The notes under the pieces: generated by a model
Database searches by the model: none
The model's input: the letters and a program-made list of their open reading frames with translations, nothing else
What the model was told of the DNA's origin: nothing
Made by a program: the position numbers and the translations under genes
Shown here: positions 11,601 to 24,017 of the stretch, in pieces
Position numbering within the stretch: the stretch's first letter is position 1
Layout of the letters: the number at the start of each line of letters is the position of its first letter
NCBI GenBank assembly: GCA_963921825.1
Contig: OY997592.1
Span: 57,680,336 to 57,744,335, forward strand
Reading direction: 5' to 3'
Length of the DNA stretch: 64,000 nt
Origin: Erodium maritimum
Lineage: Eukaryota > Streptophyta > Magnoliopsida > Geraniales > Geraniaceae

Positions 11601-14600
11601 TAGCGGATGATGCTCTCTATGTTCACGAGGTGGTATTTCTGAACGAATATAAGGTGTTTCCGAAACGTTACGACATTGACGATAGAAACGCAAGTATCTG
11701 GTATCTAGACAATGGTGCAAGCAATCACATGACTGGAACAAAAGATTATTTCTCAAGTCTGGATGAAAATATAAAAGGGACGGTAAAGTTTGATGACGGA
11801 TCATATGATGATATTGTAGGAACGGGTATGATTGTTTTTGTGGGCAAGACATGAGAGAGAAAAGCACTTAAGGACATATATTATATACCCAAGCTAAAGC
11901 ACAATATCAACAGTCTAGGTCAAGCCATGAAGAGTGTGTGTGAAGTAAACATGAAAGGATACACTTTAACTTTAAGTGATTCGCGTGAGAGTCTAGTAAT
12001 GCGAGTTGAGAGATCACCAAATCGACTTTACAAAACACCGATGAAAATTAGTTGTCCTAAGTTTTTACTAGTGCAAGACCATGGTGTCACGAGAACTTGG
12101 CATGCACGTCTTGGACATATTAGTGTTGGTGTGATGAATAACATGGTCAAGAAAGATATGGTCGAAGGTATGCCACAAGTTGTACACGATGTGATGCTTG
12201 TTTGGTAGGAAAACAAATAAGAAAATCATTTCCAGTCAAGTGACTTACCCTGCGTCTCAAGCGTTTGAGTTAGTTCACGGAGATCTATGCGAACCAATTT
12301 AACCACCAACACCGACAAACAGTCAATATGTTTCCTTATTGATCGATGAATTCTTCACGCATATGTGGACAATATTGTTAAAGGAGAAGAGCAAGGCATT
12401 CGATTGTTTCAAAAGGTTTAAACAAAATATCGAGAATAACACAAGTTTATCGCTAAAAACCTTCCACACTGATCGAGGAGGATAGTTTACCTCAATAAAA
12501 TTCAAACTATTATGTGAAGAGAATGGAATCACGCGACATCTAACAACACCATACACACTACAACAGAATGATGTTGTAGAGAGAAGAAATTGAACGTTGT
12601 TAGATATGACTTGGTGTACCCTTAAAGCTATGAATGTTCCGAACTCGTTTGAGGAGAAGCCATGCGCCCTCAACTTATCTCATTAACAGAGTTCCGACCA
12701 AAGCTTTGAAAGATCAAACTCAATACGAGAGCTTCAACCTAAAGAAACTTAGCATTGATCACTTGAGGGTTTTTTGGCTATGTTGCTCATACAAGAATCA
12801 ATGTTCCACGCATTGAGAAGTTAGATGAGAGATCAAAGAGTGTGGTCCATCTTGGAATTGGTCCGGGTTCTAAGGCCTATAGATTTTATAATCCAATTGC
12901 AAAGAGGGTGGTTGTTAGTAGAGACGTAATATTTGATGAGAAAAAGGCTTACGATTGGTCTACTAATGCAACATAAATAGAAGGTGAACCAGGAATGTTC
13001 GAACTTCCTGCTAATGATCTATTAGACGATGGAGGAGAGTACGAGGATGATCAAAACAATGATCATCATGATCACGGGCCAATAGTTTAGGACTAGGAGG
13101 AAGAGAGAACATTGATCATGACGTGGTCCAAGAAGCTGAACCTCAGCAAGTGGTAACTATGTACGGCTGTACGATCATGAAACAAGGTATTTAGATGATT
13201 TCGTAGTACTTTCAGACCTTGAAGGTGGGAGGTTTCTACTCACCGTGGATGGAGAACCAGAGCATGATCTTGAGGAAATGAAACTACAAGAATGGGTAGA
13301 TGTAGTGCAAGACGAGATAAAATCCGCACAAAAAACACTTGGGAGCTCGTGAAGAAACCAATTAGAGTTAAGCCAATAGAACTGAAGTGGATTTACAAGA
13401 GTAAAAGAAAATAAGATGGATTGGTGATCAAGTATAAGGCGAGACTTGTTGCAAAAGGCTATGTACAACAAAAAAGGATAGATTTAAACGAGGTCTTTGC
13501 TCCTATGTCTCGGATCGAAACCATAAGATTCCTAATAACCCTCGCTGCAACAAAAGGATGGTAAATACACCACCTAAACGTCAAACTGCTTTCTTAAATG
13601 GTGATCTAAACGAGCTAGTCTATGTAAGACAACCCAAGGGATTTATACAACAGGGTGAAGAGGATCGAGTATATAGACTACATAAGGAGTTATATGGTCT
13701 AAAACAAGCTCCTAGAGCTTGGACCATCAAACTCGACCATGTTCTAAAGGAGATGGGCTTTACAAGATGTAAAAATGAGTCGTCAGTGTATCTAAAGAAT
13801 GACGAGAAAGAGTCTCTAATAGTGGCAATATATGTTGATCATTTGTTTGTAACAGGAACCTCACGGAGGGTCATAGATAAATTGAAATGAGACATGCCGA
13901 GGAGATTCGATATGATAGACCTCAGAAATTGTTATACTACCTTGGCGTAAAAGTAAATCAAGGAGCATATGAGATTAAGATCAAACAAGAAGGATATTCT
14001 CAAGGAATTCTTATTGACACGAGGATGGATACGTGTAATTTAACTCATGTGCCAATGGAGTCAAACTTAAAGATCTCAGAGGCAGAGAAAGAATTAGAGA
14101 TCAACGCCACAGAAGAACCATTTGTTTCTTGAGGTATCTTCTACATATGAGACCAGACTTGGCATATGCAGTTGGTGTTCTAAGTCGTTATATGCACACT
14201 CTGAGACAATCATATGTACAAGCAATCAAGCATATATTAAGGTATGTAAGAGGAACCACAAATCTAGGCTTGTTCTTCAAGAGAGATGGATCAAAAAAGT
14301 GATTGGATATAGTGTCAATAGTCACAATATCGATGTCAACTGTGGAAGAAGCACTTCTAGTCATTTGTTCTATTTTGGTTGGTCGCCCGTCACTTGGACG
14401 TCGTAAAAATAGCCCACTGTTGCATTGTCCTCGTGTGAAGCAGAGTTCATGGCTGCTATGGAGGCCGTAAAGAAAGATATATGTCTTAAAGAATTTTTGA
14501 AAGAGATACTAAGAGAAGATGAGAAGATCACACTTAGGATCGACAATAAATCGGTTATATCATTGACTGAGAATCCGATCTTCCATGGAAGAAGTAAGCA

Positions 14601-14709
14601 TATACTCTCTAAATACCATTTTATAAGAGAATGTGTGGACAACGAATAGATCAAGGTCGAGCATGTTCTTGGAGTTGAGAAGAAGACAGACATACTTACA
14701 AGCCCTTAG
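11600..14709 (+). pseudogene. Copia pol remnant (protease, integrase, RT, RNase H)
   Basis: Domains follow in Copia order. The protease motif is WYLDNGASNHM near 11700 (DNG replacing the usual DSG or DTG). The pre-integrase HARLGH lies near 12100. Integrase pieces HGDLCEP and HTDRGG, then ENGITRHLTTPYTLQQNDVVE, lie at 12270-12590. Reverse transcriptase spans 13490-13890, with YGLKQAPRAW and YVDH in place of catalytic YVDD. RNase H begins SSCEAEFMAAMEAV near 14425. Many in-frame stops and frame changes interrupt it. The RT active-site change and the stops rule out activity. Confidence 0.88.
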
Positions 14710-14784
14710 CTCGTACTAGGTTCAAAGAAATGAGGAGTTTGATTGGAGTTCAAATGACTGCGATACCCGGAGTTCAAGTTGGAA

Positions 14785-14796
14785 TTTGGGGGAGAA
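14785..14796 (+). other. polypurine tract of the Copia element
   Basis: TTTGGGGGAGAA lies immediately before the TGTTGG start of the 3' LTR, where plus-strand synthesis is primed in LTR retrotransposons. Confidence 0.8.
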
Positions 14797-15066
14797 TGTT
14801 GGATAATTCCAAAGCTTGTGGAAAAAGTTATCTCTAAGATAAGTTGTTCCTTAAGCGATATAGATTAGGTTTACAAAATCGGAAATCTATTTAGGTAAGG
14901 ATTTGTATTCATAATATATCAAGGAGTTAGCTTAATCTATATAAGAAGTTCTGTGTGGAGAGTTGTTCCATAAGATCTTGAGAGTGATTTAGTTTTGAGT
15001 TGAGTTTCTAAATCAATAAGAAAAGTCGTTCTTAAACTTTCGAGTTCTTAAAGCTTGTAGCGATTA
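14797..15066 (+). repeat. 3' LTR of the Copia element
   Basis: It is the same length as the 5' LTR and starts and ends alike (TGTTGGATAATT to GTAGCGATTA). The scattered differences from the 5' copy indicate an old insertion. Confidence 0.9.
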
Positions 15067-15067
15067 G

Positions 15068-15720
15068 AAAACCCCCAATATGTGTGTGCCTTATCTCAAA
15101 TCACGAACTTCGAGCATTATTGTTGACCGGTTCTCATGATCTCCTCGTTCGAATATTCCCTTTTGTCTCGTTGAACAAATATTCCACTTATAATGCGTGC
15201 AGTCAAGACTCTCAATAATGGCTAGGAATCATATGATGTAGCCTGAATCCAACATCCAAGTCGGGTCCTTCGCATGCAATGCCCTCTCATACTCATACAT
15301 AAACAATTGAACCACAAAATAGTAAAATCGTTTCACATATTCCAGTATGGTGGTGACACCCATTCGTACAGTTTCGTCCAACAAGTCAACAAAGCACTTG
15401 TAAGCTATCATCCATATTCTGTTCGTACATTTTTTATGCGTAGATAATTCGGGACGGTAGAAAGGGTCATTCTATGGATAAAGTAGTTGTTGTGCATCAC
15501 AACTGTTTGTATAACTCGAGCGAAAAGAGTTCAACTTATCTAGAACCGAAACTTGAGCATTTCAAGACTGTAAATTGGATCTTACGCAAAGAAATCATGC
15601 ATAAGTCGTTCATGAGCCTCAACACGAACTATGTTCACATGTCTTCGAGAAGGCTCTCTGTCTTCTACTCTTTGTCTCACAACTTAAAACCTTGGATGCA
15701 TTACTACTGTAATTTGAGCA
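15068..15720 (-). pseudogene. PIF/Harbinger (HARBI1-like) transposase remnant
   Basis: Minus-strand translation shows the HARBI1-family order. An N-terminal piece, EAHERLMHDFF then DPIYSLEMLKFRF, lies near 15570-15650. An open stretch at 15411-15229 contains YKCFVDLLDETVRMGVTTIL and EYVKRFYYFVVQLF. A DDE-nuclease piece with ESLDCTHYKW and RGDHENRSTIMLEV lies at 15220-15080. Stops and frame changes occur in each part. The C-terminal catalytic half is missing, cut off where the Copia 3' LTR ends at 15066, and it does not reappear to the left of the 5' LTR. Confidence 0.75.
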
Positions 15721-16950
15721 TTCCGATAATCTCGCGCATGCACCTCCTAAATTATTTCCGCCATCCTCTCTTGGAAATCCTCCAAACGAAAGACAAGTTA
15801 TCGTATTTTTATATGGGTGTGAATTAATAATTAAAGGATGAATATAGAGTGTTGGTATTTATAATTTTTTTATATATTTTATTTCAATTAATAAGTATTT
15901 ATTATTTTTATATTCAATAATAAGTAATTGTTGGAAAAGACAACGAATACTTTTTTCTTTGGTCGTCGCGTGTTAGCCATAAATTGGTTAGCATATGTCC
16001 CTTATTATGTGTGATTCAGTTCCTCATATGGAATTGAACCATACGGTACTTGTTTCGGTTCTCGCCAATGGAATTGGAACTATGGTCTTCTTATCCACTA
16101 CAACGACTAATTCTCGATTATGATTCCCACATACAAGAACGACATTGTTTCCATATCATGTTGTACAAGCTCATAACCCCAAGTAGCGTGCCAACATGTT
16201 ATGTCAGGTTCCCCATACGGATCAATTAGGTGACATTAGAATTACCCTTCCTCGTTCATAATATCATCATGAATAAAATCCATAAAATACATATGAATAA
16301 ATAAACTACTTGTCCCTTCTAAATAAAGCAATACCCCCATTGGGGAAACATACCCTACTTTTAGAGCTTTTTCAAAACCTAACATACCAATTTGATGTTT
16401 ATTACGTTTAGTTTAGTTTCTAAAAGATGATCGTTTTTAAACCATCTAACTTTTTTAGGAATTATCTCGTGCAAGGTGGCTGCAACCATAAATATTGCAT
16501 GGTATGGTATTCATTGTTCATGGTGGGGATTCTTGACAAAGCTCGTCATTTATTTAGATTTATCGCATAAAGCAAAAAAAAATGTATGGACTTGATGAAT
16601 CAATGCCTCTGATTTTGTGTTTACCTGTTCTCTTCGTAGTCTCATTTACAATGTCAACATACATAGTCATATCTTGTGATCTAACTATTTATTCTTTAGT
16701 CTTGACCTGACTCCCAACGCCTTGTCTTTTGATATAACTAAAATCAACGCGAGGTAGAAAATGTCGTGGTGTTGCTGGTTCTTTGGAGAATTAGATGTCA
16801 TCTAGCTTCTACCTCATAATTGGAAGATAGTGTTCATGTACACTCTACGGTAATAGCGTCATCACAACAAAATTTATCAAAGACCTTTCTCAATGTAAAT
16901 CTCTCGTCTCATTTTACAATTGTATAGTATCATCTCCTGACATATCAACG
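15721..16950. other. no gene seen
   Basis: AT-rich sequence with no open frame of note, no splice-coherent exons and no repeat ends that I can pair. It may be further decay of the Harbinger element to its left. Confidence 0.5.
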
Positions 16951-16953
16951 TTA

Positions 16954-18138
16954 GAGCATTCGTAGTGGTGCAGACCGAATCGGTCTATTGCAAGGTCTAA
17001 TTGACTTTTTTGTTTCTCTTTATTTAATTAGTGGGTTTAATGGATCTGGGTAGCGTAGTGGTAATGGAACAACTTGGGTCTATAGACGAAACAACATGCA
17101 TAAATTATAAAAATGACATTATTTGGGAAAACATTTATATAAAGAAAAAAAACGACATCCATCTTCACGTTTCCCAAAAATAATGCTATGTTCGGTCTGA
17201 GACTATGATGGAGTCTTCAAAGTAGTTCAACCACGCACACACAACGCCTACCTTCTCATGATGCATCCGTTTTTGGTTGACATGTGCCCACCAGCTACTG
17301 GATGCTTGGGCTCAAGGAGGCGGAGTCGGGGGCACCTTAACATGTATGAAAGGCAGCAGCCGAGTAAGGCCTTACACCGAGATAGAGTAATGTAATATGG
17401 TTGGATCGTGGAAGGAATAATGAAAAGGGGACGAGACGTAATAGTACTCCAAAACGCTTCCCGGTCTCGGACAGAGTACTATTGCGAGTCAGGCACGTAG
17501 TCCCAATCGTCAAATAAATTTGAGGGCATGTTGGGGTTAAGGTGGGCCATTGTTTACCTAAGGATTGTTACAAAGTATCTAAAGGAGAAGTTGCTCAACG
17601 TCTCGGAGAATCTGCTGCGTTGTTCGCAAGATACTATGTTGTTCACGTCATCAGGGAATCAGAAGAAAATCATGACGACAATTCTACTAGGGTCTATGTT
17701 GGAGAAACTGTGGCATTAAGTGAAGGATATTCAGTCGTGGTCATGTCGGAGAAAGGTTTGAAAAACACGTCAGTGATTTATGAGACGCGTTTCTACTACA
17801 TAACCGTGTCACCGAGAGAATCAGTTGAACAGAGGAAGCTTCGTGGAGAGGAATCAACATCAGTGGATAACAAAGACTCCGTTTTTTTGGTGAGGATGTA
17901 AGATTCAGTGATCGTTATTTATAGACAAAATTTAACTTTTTTTATTTAATGTTTTTATCTGTCTCACCACGTGTCTTCTTCCTATTCACTGGAAAAGTTG
18001 TCAACGTCGAGGAATATGTCGATAGTGACTTCAAGACCCGTAGATTCGATGGTTTCTACCGATATTTGAGGATTCGACCCAACATTTTTACCTTTTCGAC
18101 ATAATCAACGAGGGGACACTACCCCGCTACATCTGCTC
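16954..18138. mobile_element. possible Harbinger/Tourist-type element with internal ORF
   Basis: The left end GAGCATTCGTAGTGG follows TTA (16951-16953), and the right end CCGCTACATCTGCTC is followed by TTA (18139-18141). TTA duplications and GAGCA-starting inverted ends are typical of PIF/Harbinger elements. The inverted match is imperfect, about two thirds over the first 17 bases, so the pairing is tentative. Its 1.2 kb would enclose the unidentified ORF at 17542. Confidence 0.4.
17542..17901 (+). CDS. unidentified 119-codon ORF
   Basis: An open frame of 119 codons starts MGHCLPKDCYKVSKGEVAQ and ends DSVFLVRM. The codons also run open upstream of the ATG (HVGVKV). It has a balanced amino-acid composition, with no signal peptide, membrane segment or motif I recognise. 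It looks more like a captured exon than chance, but I cannot name a family. It sits inside a possible Harbinger-type element, which would fit gene-fragment capture. Whether it is expressed is unknown. Confidence 0.35.
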   Translation: MGHCLPKDCYKVSKGEVAQRLGESAALFARYYVVHVIRESEENHDDNSTRVYVGETVALSEGYSVVVMSEKGLKNTSVIYETRFYYITVSPRESVEQRKLRGEESTSVDNKDSVFLVRM

Positions 18139-18403
18139 TTAGTTAGCAATACTACGTGTTTCGCTCATTCTTCTACAATAATAGTAATTGTTGCACGATT
18201 AACCTCATTCATGTTAATATTTGATATGGAACGACTTGTTAGGCCTTCTCCCCAATATTTTATTTAGGAAAATTGAGTACACCGTACCATCATCACCATC
18301 ATATGCCATATCATATGCGTGGATATGCGTGGAGCTTGACTAGGATGACAACATCATAATAATAACCGTCTTATTTATTGAAATATTGTTTTACATAAAA
18401 AAA

Positions 18404-20304
18404 ATGAGTGGGGAGGGTGCGCAAAACTCGGAACTGGCGATCAGCCCTACTCGCCGGCGCCGACTACCTCAGGAGGATCAGCTGTGACTCCAACCTACAG
18501 CGATGTCTTGATCGAAGGGAGGAGGGTTCCATTTTCTAAGTCTGCGGATCTGGCGGCGGCGTTTGGAGGACTGGGCGTTGGTGGAGCGAGGAAAGAAGGG
18601 ACCGTAGCTGCTGTAGGGGATTCTGTTGGTGCTCGGCTGGTTGGTGTTGGGGGCTCCGGTGACACCGATCGTGTTGGGGATATTCGTGGTGATCGCGAGA
18701 AAGGGAGTCTCGCATCTGATTCTGGTACATCTACTCTTCCGGCTAATCAGGTTAGTTGGAAATTGTTTGTGTTCAATTTACCGTTCGGGGTCGATGACAA
18801 TTGGTTGCGTGATTACTGCAATTGCGCTGGAGAGGTAGTCAAGGCCAATGTGGTTCGCCGAGCAAATGCAAAAGGGAAATTTTTCGGCTTTGTTTATGCA
18901 AAAACTAAAGAGGATGCCAATAGAATCGTGGATCATTGTCATGGCTCCATTGCAAAAGGCCATAGACTTCTGGTTGCTCATGATAAGAAGTTCAAAACTG
19001 ATGCTCGACCCCCTCCCCGTTTTGTTGTCAAGCCTCGATCGGTTGTGGGACAAGATCGTGTGTGCGAAGGCTCTGTTGTGGCCTTGCATCAGTCGCTAGT
19101 GGAGACGGGTTTGTTGGGAATAGCAAGGAATGATTGCTCGGTGAATGCTATTCAGGAGGCTATAGGTCGAGAAGGGGTTAGAGATGTTGAGGTTAGGGGT
19201 TTTGGTAACAGGGTGTTCCTGTTATCATGCCCGGACCCGGATTATGCAGCCTCATTGAAGAATCATGGTGAAGGCTGGCTCAAGACGTGGTTCGATCACA
19301 TTGACGTTTCTGCAAAAGTTTTGTTGAAACCGGGGGTTTTCAGCTGGGTGGAAATTACTTGAATCCCGTTCCATGGTTGGCTAGACACGAATTTTAAACT
19401 TGTGGCTGGGTTGCTAGGTGAGGTCATCAACATTATTGATACGTCGGATGCAGGTGACTCTTTGGGACGTGCCTTTTCTTTGGTTCATAGTCCTCAGCTG
19501 TAGTTCGGTTCGATGGAAGTTAGTCTTCGTTTGGGCGACAGTTCTTTTCCTGTGTTGCTGAAGCAGGTTTCCTCTTCTTCAGTTCCTTTCAGGGTATTAA
19601 AAGCACCTGCAATTTCAGTATCTACAACTGTTTCAAGTGAGGGAACTGTCTCTGATCGGGCTAAGGCCGAAGTGCAGTCAGCAAGCCCATTACTGGAAGG
19701 GACTGGGCTGGAGATCACGCCATTTTCCCAACTGCCCGAGTCCGGTCAAAGACGTGATGTAGGACAGAATTTAGTCGCAACCAGGACTCTGTTTCGTGAT
19801 CAAGGTGCGATTGATAGTCCGTCAGATTTGGGTTTGTCCCGTCTGCTGCAGAGTGATTCTGCGAGTGTGCGACCTGAAGTTGCAGGACAGGAAGGGGTGT
19901 TAGCTGGTGTTGTTGGTGGCCCGGTTCAGAATGAGCAGCCAGTGAAGAGGGGGCGTGGCAGACCGAGAAAGAAGCCAAGGGGCAGATCGGCTGCGTCTCC
20001 GGCTATTTTTTATTAGACTACACATAATTCAGGAGCAGCTAGCAATTGTGACAAGTCTGGTACGTTCATTGTGGATTTTGCAAAGAAGATTAAAGGAAGC
20101 TCGGGTGATTGAATCTATTGTAAGAAGGTTGGGAAGAAAGCCATCGATCTTGGACCGTTAGTGTTGGAACAATTCAATTGCCTTGATATAGAGGTTCCAA
20201 AGACGACTCTATTCTTGGACGAGGAGTTTGAAAGTGAGGAGGAAGTGCATTCGGAGTCGAATACATGTAGTTTATCTTCACCTATTTCGGTTTCTTCTGT
20301 TTGA
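18404..20304 (+). pseudogene. LINE ORF1: RRM RNA-binding protein with AT-hook-like motif, broken
   Basis: It encodes the RNA-binding protein of the LINE particle. An RRM lies near 18757-19000, with RNP2 LFVFNLPFG and RNP1 GKFFGFVYA. An AT-hook-like basic run KRGRGRPRKKPRGR lies near 19945. The ATG at 18404 opens a frame that shifts near 18483. From there a single frame runs to TGA at 20302-20304, interrupted by stops at 19360 (TGA), 19501 (TAG), 20014 (TAG) and 20110 (TGA). The C-terminal part, including KKVGKKAIDLGPLVLEQ, aligns with the ORF1 of the element at 26382. ORF2 starts 12 bp later. Confidence 0.85.
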
Positions 20305-20315
20305 TTTCCTTTGAT

Positions 20316-23300
20316 ATGAGGTTCCTCACGTGGAACGTGAGAGGTATGCATTCCGATCTTAAAAGGAATTGCATTAAGATATGTGTGTTACCGAATGTCG
20401 TTGATTTAGTTATGATTCAAGAAACTAAACTTGTAGTAGTTGATTGTGGTGTTTTACGTTCCTGTGGTTTTGGTGTTGGTTGGGGAGTAGAGTGGATACC
20501 TGCCATCGGGTCGGCTGGTGGTGTTTTGTTGGCCTGGAATTTATCTGTTCTTAACAAGACTTCTGTTACTTTCGAACATAATGTGATCTGTTGGAACAGG
20601 GTTTTTATTGGCTCGCAACTTCCTGTTACTGCGATAAATGTTTATGCTCCTAATTCAGCCCGGGAGAGAAGGGGTTTGTGGTCCACGTTGGTGGGATTAC
20701 GTGACAGGTTTCATGATATTCTGATTGTTGGTGGGGATTTTAACTATGTGTTGTCTGTCGAGGAAAGGCGAGGCAGTGCTTTTAAGAGGGCTGATGCAGC
20801 TGCTTTTGCTGGTTTCATTGATGACTTGGGCCTCTTAGACCTTAACTTGTTAGGGTCTAAGTTCACTTGGTATGATACGGGATCGAAGGCCTCTCGTCTC
20901 GACAGGTTCTTGGTTTCTCCTGAGGCCCTTTCAGTTTTGGGGGTGCTGGTTCAACGGGGTGTTCCGAGGGGTGTGTCGGATCATAGGCCGGTCATTTTGG
21001 GTGTGGAAGTGGTGAATTGGGTCCGAAGCCTCTTCGGTTTATTAATTCTTGGCTTGAGCATAGTTCCTTTATTCCTACAGTAAAGATGATTTGGGAATCC
21101 TACTCTTTTACTGGTGACCCTAGTTTCATCTTATGGTCTAAGTTGAGGTGTTTGAGAAGGAATCTGCAGGTGTGGAATAAGGAAGTGTTTGGCCGGTTGG
21201 ATACGGATGTGGCGAAGTTGACTGCGGAATTGGAGGTTTGGGACGGTATTGTGGAGGTTAGGGATCTTGATGGGTCGGAGCGTGCCAGTAGGGCTCGAAG
21301 TCGAGCTCTTTTAATCCAAAAGACTCGGTGGTTGGAAAATATTTGGTGTCAAAAGGCTAGATTCCGCTGGTTCAGAGGAGGTGATCGTTGTTCTCAATTT
21401 TTTCATCGAATTGCTAATTATCAGGTAATTCGTAATCGGATCACTAGTATTCGTGTGGGCCAAGTTACCCTCGATTCCCCTGTGAAAATTAAGAGGGCTG
21501 CAGTTGAGCATTTTGCTAAAACGGTTCGAAGTTGATCTGTTAGTGCAAGTTGAGTTACCAGGTCTTCTTTTACGGCATTTATCTGTGGTTCAGGCCAATT
21601 GGTTGGAGTTTGCGTTTGGTGTGCATGAGATTTTTCAGGCTGTGAAGGATTGTGGGGGGGGGGGGGAGAAAGCTCCCGGTCCTGATGGTTTCTCTTTGAG
21701 GTTTTTTCAGGTGTGTTGGAGAATAGTTGGTGTTGACGTTTGTAATTTTTTGCTCTCTTTTCAGGCCTCAGGGGAACTGGATAAGGGGATTAATTCGGCT
21801 TTCTTGACTTTAATCCCTAAGTCTAGCGTTGTAGACGGCTTTGATGATTTTCGCCTCATTAGCCTGATTTCTGGTCCGTATAAGATCTTGGCAAAAGTTC
21901 TGGCAAATCGGCTTAAGAGAGTGCTCTCGGGATTGGTCAGTGATACCCAAAGTGGGTTTGTGGCAAGGAGGCAACTTGTTGATGGAGTTTTGATAGCCTC
22001 AGAGTTGATAAAGGAGCTGAAACGGACCAAGGAGGAGGTGGTTCTGTTGAAACTTGACTTTGAAAAAGCCTACGATAAAGTCCACTGGGGTTTTATTGAC
22101 AAGGTCTTGTTGGTAATGGGTTTTGGTTGGCGTTGGAGGTCTTGGATGCAGGGTTGTTTCAAAGCCTACTTGTCGGTGTTGATTAATGGTTCTCCGAGTG
22201 CTGATTTCCATGTTCTTAATGGCATCAGACAAGGATGTCCTTTGTCACCTTTCCTGTTTTTAAGTGCAGCGGAGGGGTTGCATCAATTGTTGGAAAATGG
22301 GTTGAGAACAGGTGCTTTTCAGGGTGTGCAGGTTGGTTCGGCAGGGTTGATTGTCTCTCATCTGCAGTTCGCAGACGACACCCTCTTGTTCATTAAAGGT
22401 GATGTGGGCGGTTTGAGATTCATCAAGAACTTGTTGGTGAATTTTCAGAATGGGTCGGGTTTGAAAATAAACTTTTCAAAGTCGACTGTTGTGGTGATGA
22501 ACGAGGGAGCTTGTTCGGAGGAGGAGGTGGCCCGTATTCTGGGGTGTCAGGTGGGTTCCTTGCCGATGAAGTATTTGGGGTTTTGGCTGGGTGTCAATCC
22601 GAGGAGAGTTTCTGCATGGGATCATATGGTGGAGAAGTTCAAGAAGGCTCTTGGTCTGTGGAAGTTAAAGAATCTGAACATGGCGGGACGCATTGTTTTG
22701 ATTAAGTCGACTCTATCGGCTCTCCCCTTGTTTTTTATGTCTCTCTTAAGAGCCCCCAAAAAGGTCTTAGCTGTTTTGGAAGCCTGGCAGAGAAGGTTTT
22801 TGTGGACCAATCCTTACACAGGAAAGATGTTCTGTAAGGTCCGGTGGAGTACGGTGTGTAAACCTAAGGAGGACGGTGGGCTTGGTATTAGGAGACTAGG
22901 GGCTATGAATGCCAGTTTACTGGCCAAGTGGTGGTGGAGGTTTGCTTGTGAGACCGATTCCTTGTGGAAGAAGGTTATTTGTGCTCTCTTTGGTTGAGAC
23001 TTATCAGATTGGGACCTGCTCAAGGTTGATAAGCCGGGTTCCTCTTTTTTGACCGGTCATATCATGGTCTTAGCTTCTGACCCCAGTTTTGAGATGTTGT
23101 TTGGAAACCAGGGTGTTCATTGGAGGTTGGGAAGGGGTGACCGGATTTCTTTTTGGGATGACGTGTGGGTAGGCTCCTCCTCTTTTCACTATCGTTTCCC
23201 TAACTTATATTCATTGGCTGCAGCTAAGTATGAGAAGGCTAAGTTTTATTGGGTGTTGGGAGAATGGAGAGTGGGGTTCCTGCGTGATCTTGAGGTGTGG

Positions 23301-24017
23301 GAGGAAAAGGAAGCCTTGGTTTTGATGGGTCGTTTGGATGGGGTGGTGTTAAGGCCGGAAAGAGAGGATTGTCTCATTTGGGTAAAGCATGCCAAAGGCT
23401 TCCCAGTCTCATCTATGTACCGCTGAGTTTCGGGCTCTGTTGGAGGGGATCTTTCTGTTGAGTGGGCATCAATTATGTGGGTGAAGCATGTCCCGCCTAA
23501 GTTGTGTGTGTTCGTGTGGTTGGCGGCGCACAATGCCATTCCTACTAAGGAGTTCCTGGAGAGCAGAGGTCTGCAGATTTCATTGAATAGTATGTTATGT
23601 CCTTTTTGCATGCTATTTTTTGAGTCTGCAAATCATATTTTATTGCATTGTTTCTTTGCCTGGGAGATTTGGAGTAAGTTTTTTAAGTGGTGGAAGATAT
23701 GTGGGCCTATGCCGGGGAGACTAGGCGATGTTTTGCTTTGGTGGAAGTGTCTTGGTTCGAAGCAGTGGTGGTCTAGTTGGGTAAGGGTTGGTTATGTAAC
23801 TTTGTGGTCCATTTGGGTTATTCGTAATGCTGCAGTATTTAATCATACAATGGATAGTGTGAACGGGGTGGTGACGAAGATTCAGGCTCATGCTTTTGGG
23901 ATTTGCTGGAACTCAGGATCTCTCCGTCCGGGGGTTACTTTTGAGGACTAGGGTAGAGACCCGTCTTGGTGCTTGTGGTCTGGCAGGAGGCAACAGAGGA
24001 GGGCGACCTTGTGTTGA
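20316..24017 (+). pseudogene. LINE ORF2: endonuclease-reverse transcriptase, broken
   Basis: The ATG at 20316 begins MRFLTWNVRGM, the start of an APE-type endonuclease. Its catalytic blocks follow: MIQETK, GGDFNYVL and SDHRPVIL. Reverse transcriptase follows, with APGPDGF, LLKLDFEKAYDKVHW, GIRQGCPLSPFLF and FADDTLLF, so the catalytic YADD-type box is intact. The C-terminal zinc-binding zf-RVT region (KHVPPKLCVFVWLAAHNAIP, then CPFC and HCFFAWEIW) lies at 23485-23690. The frame shifts near 21016 and shifts back near 21530. Stops occur at 22995, 23424 and 23949. ORF2 nicks target DNA and copies the LINE RNA into it; this copy cannot. Confidence 0.9.

Larger units (their letters stand above)
8631..15066 (+). 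mobile_element. Ty1/Copia LTR retrotransposon, decayed, with nested insertions
   Basis: The element has two 270-bp LTRs, a primer-binding site complementary to initiator tRNA-Met just inside the left LTR, and a purine-rich tract just before the right LTR. The internal gag-pol region follows the Copia order: gag, zinc knuckle, protease, integrase, reverse transcriptase, RNase H. Frames are broken many times, so it is not functional. A hAT element (9052-10833) is inserted in the leader. I see no convincing 5-bp target duplication (AAATT on the left, GAAAA on the right), which suggests age or rearrangement. Confidence 0.92.

Noticed and set aside
8621..15071. 5-bp target duplication for the Copia element
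   Set aside because: AAATT on the left and GAAAA on the right do not match well enough to claim.
15474..15827. 117-codon plus-strand frame
   Set aside because: The opposite strand carries the Harbinger transposase remnant. The plus frame is its antisense.
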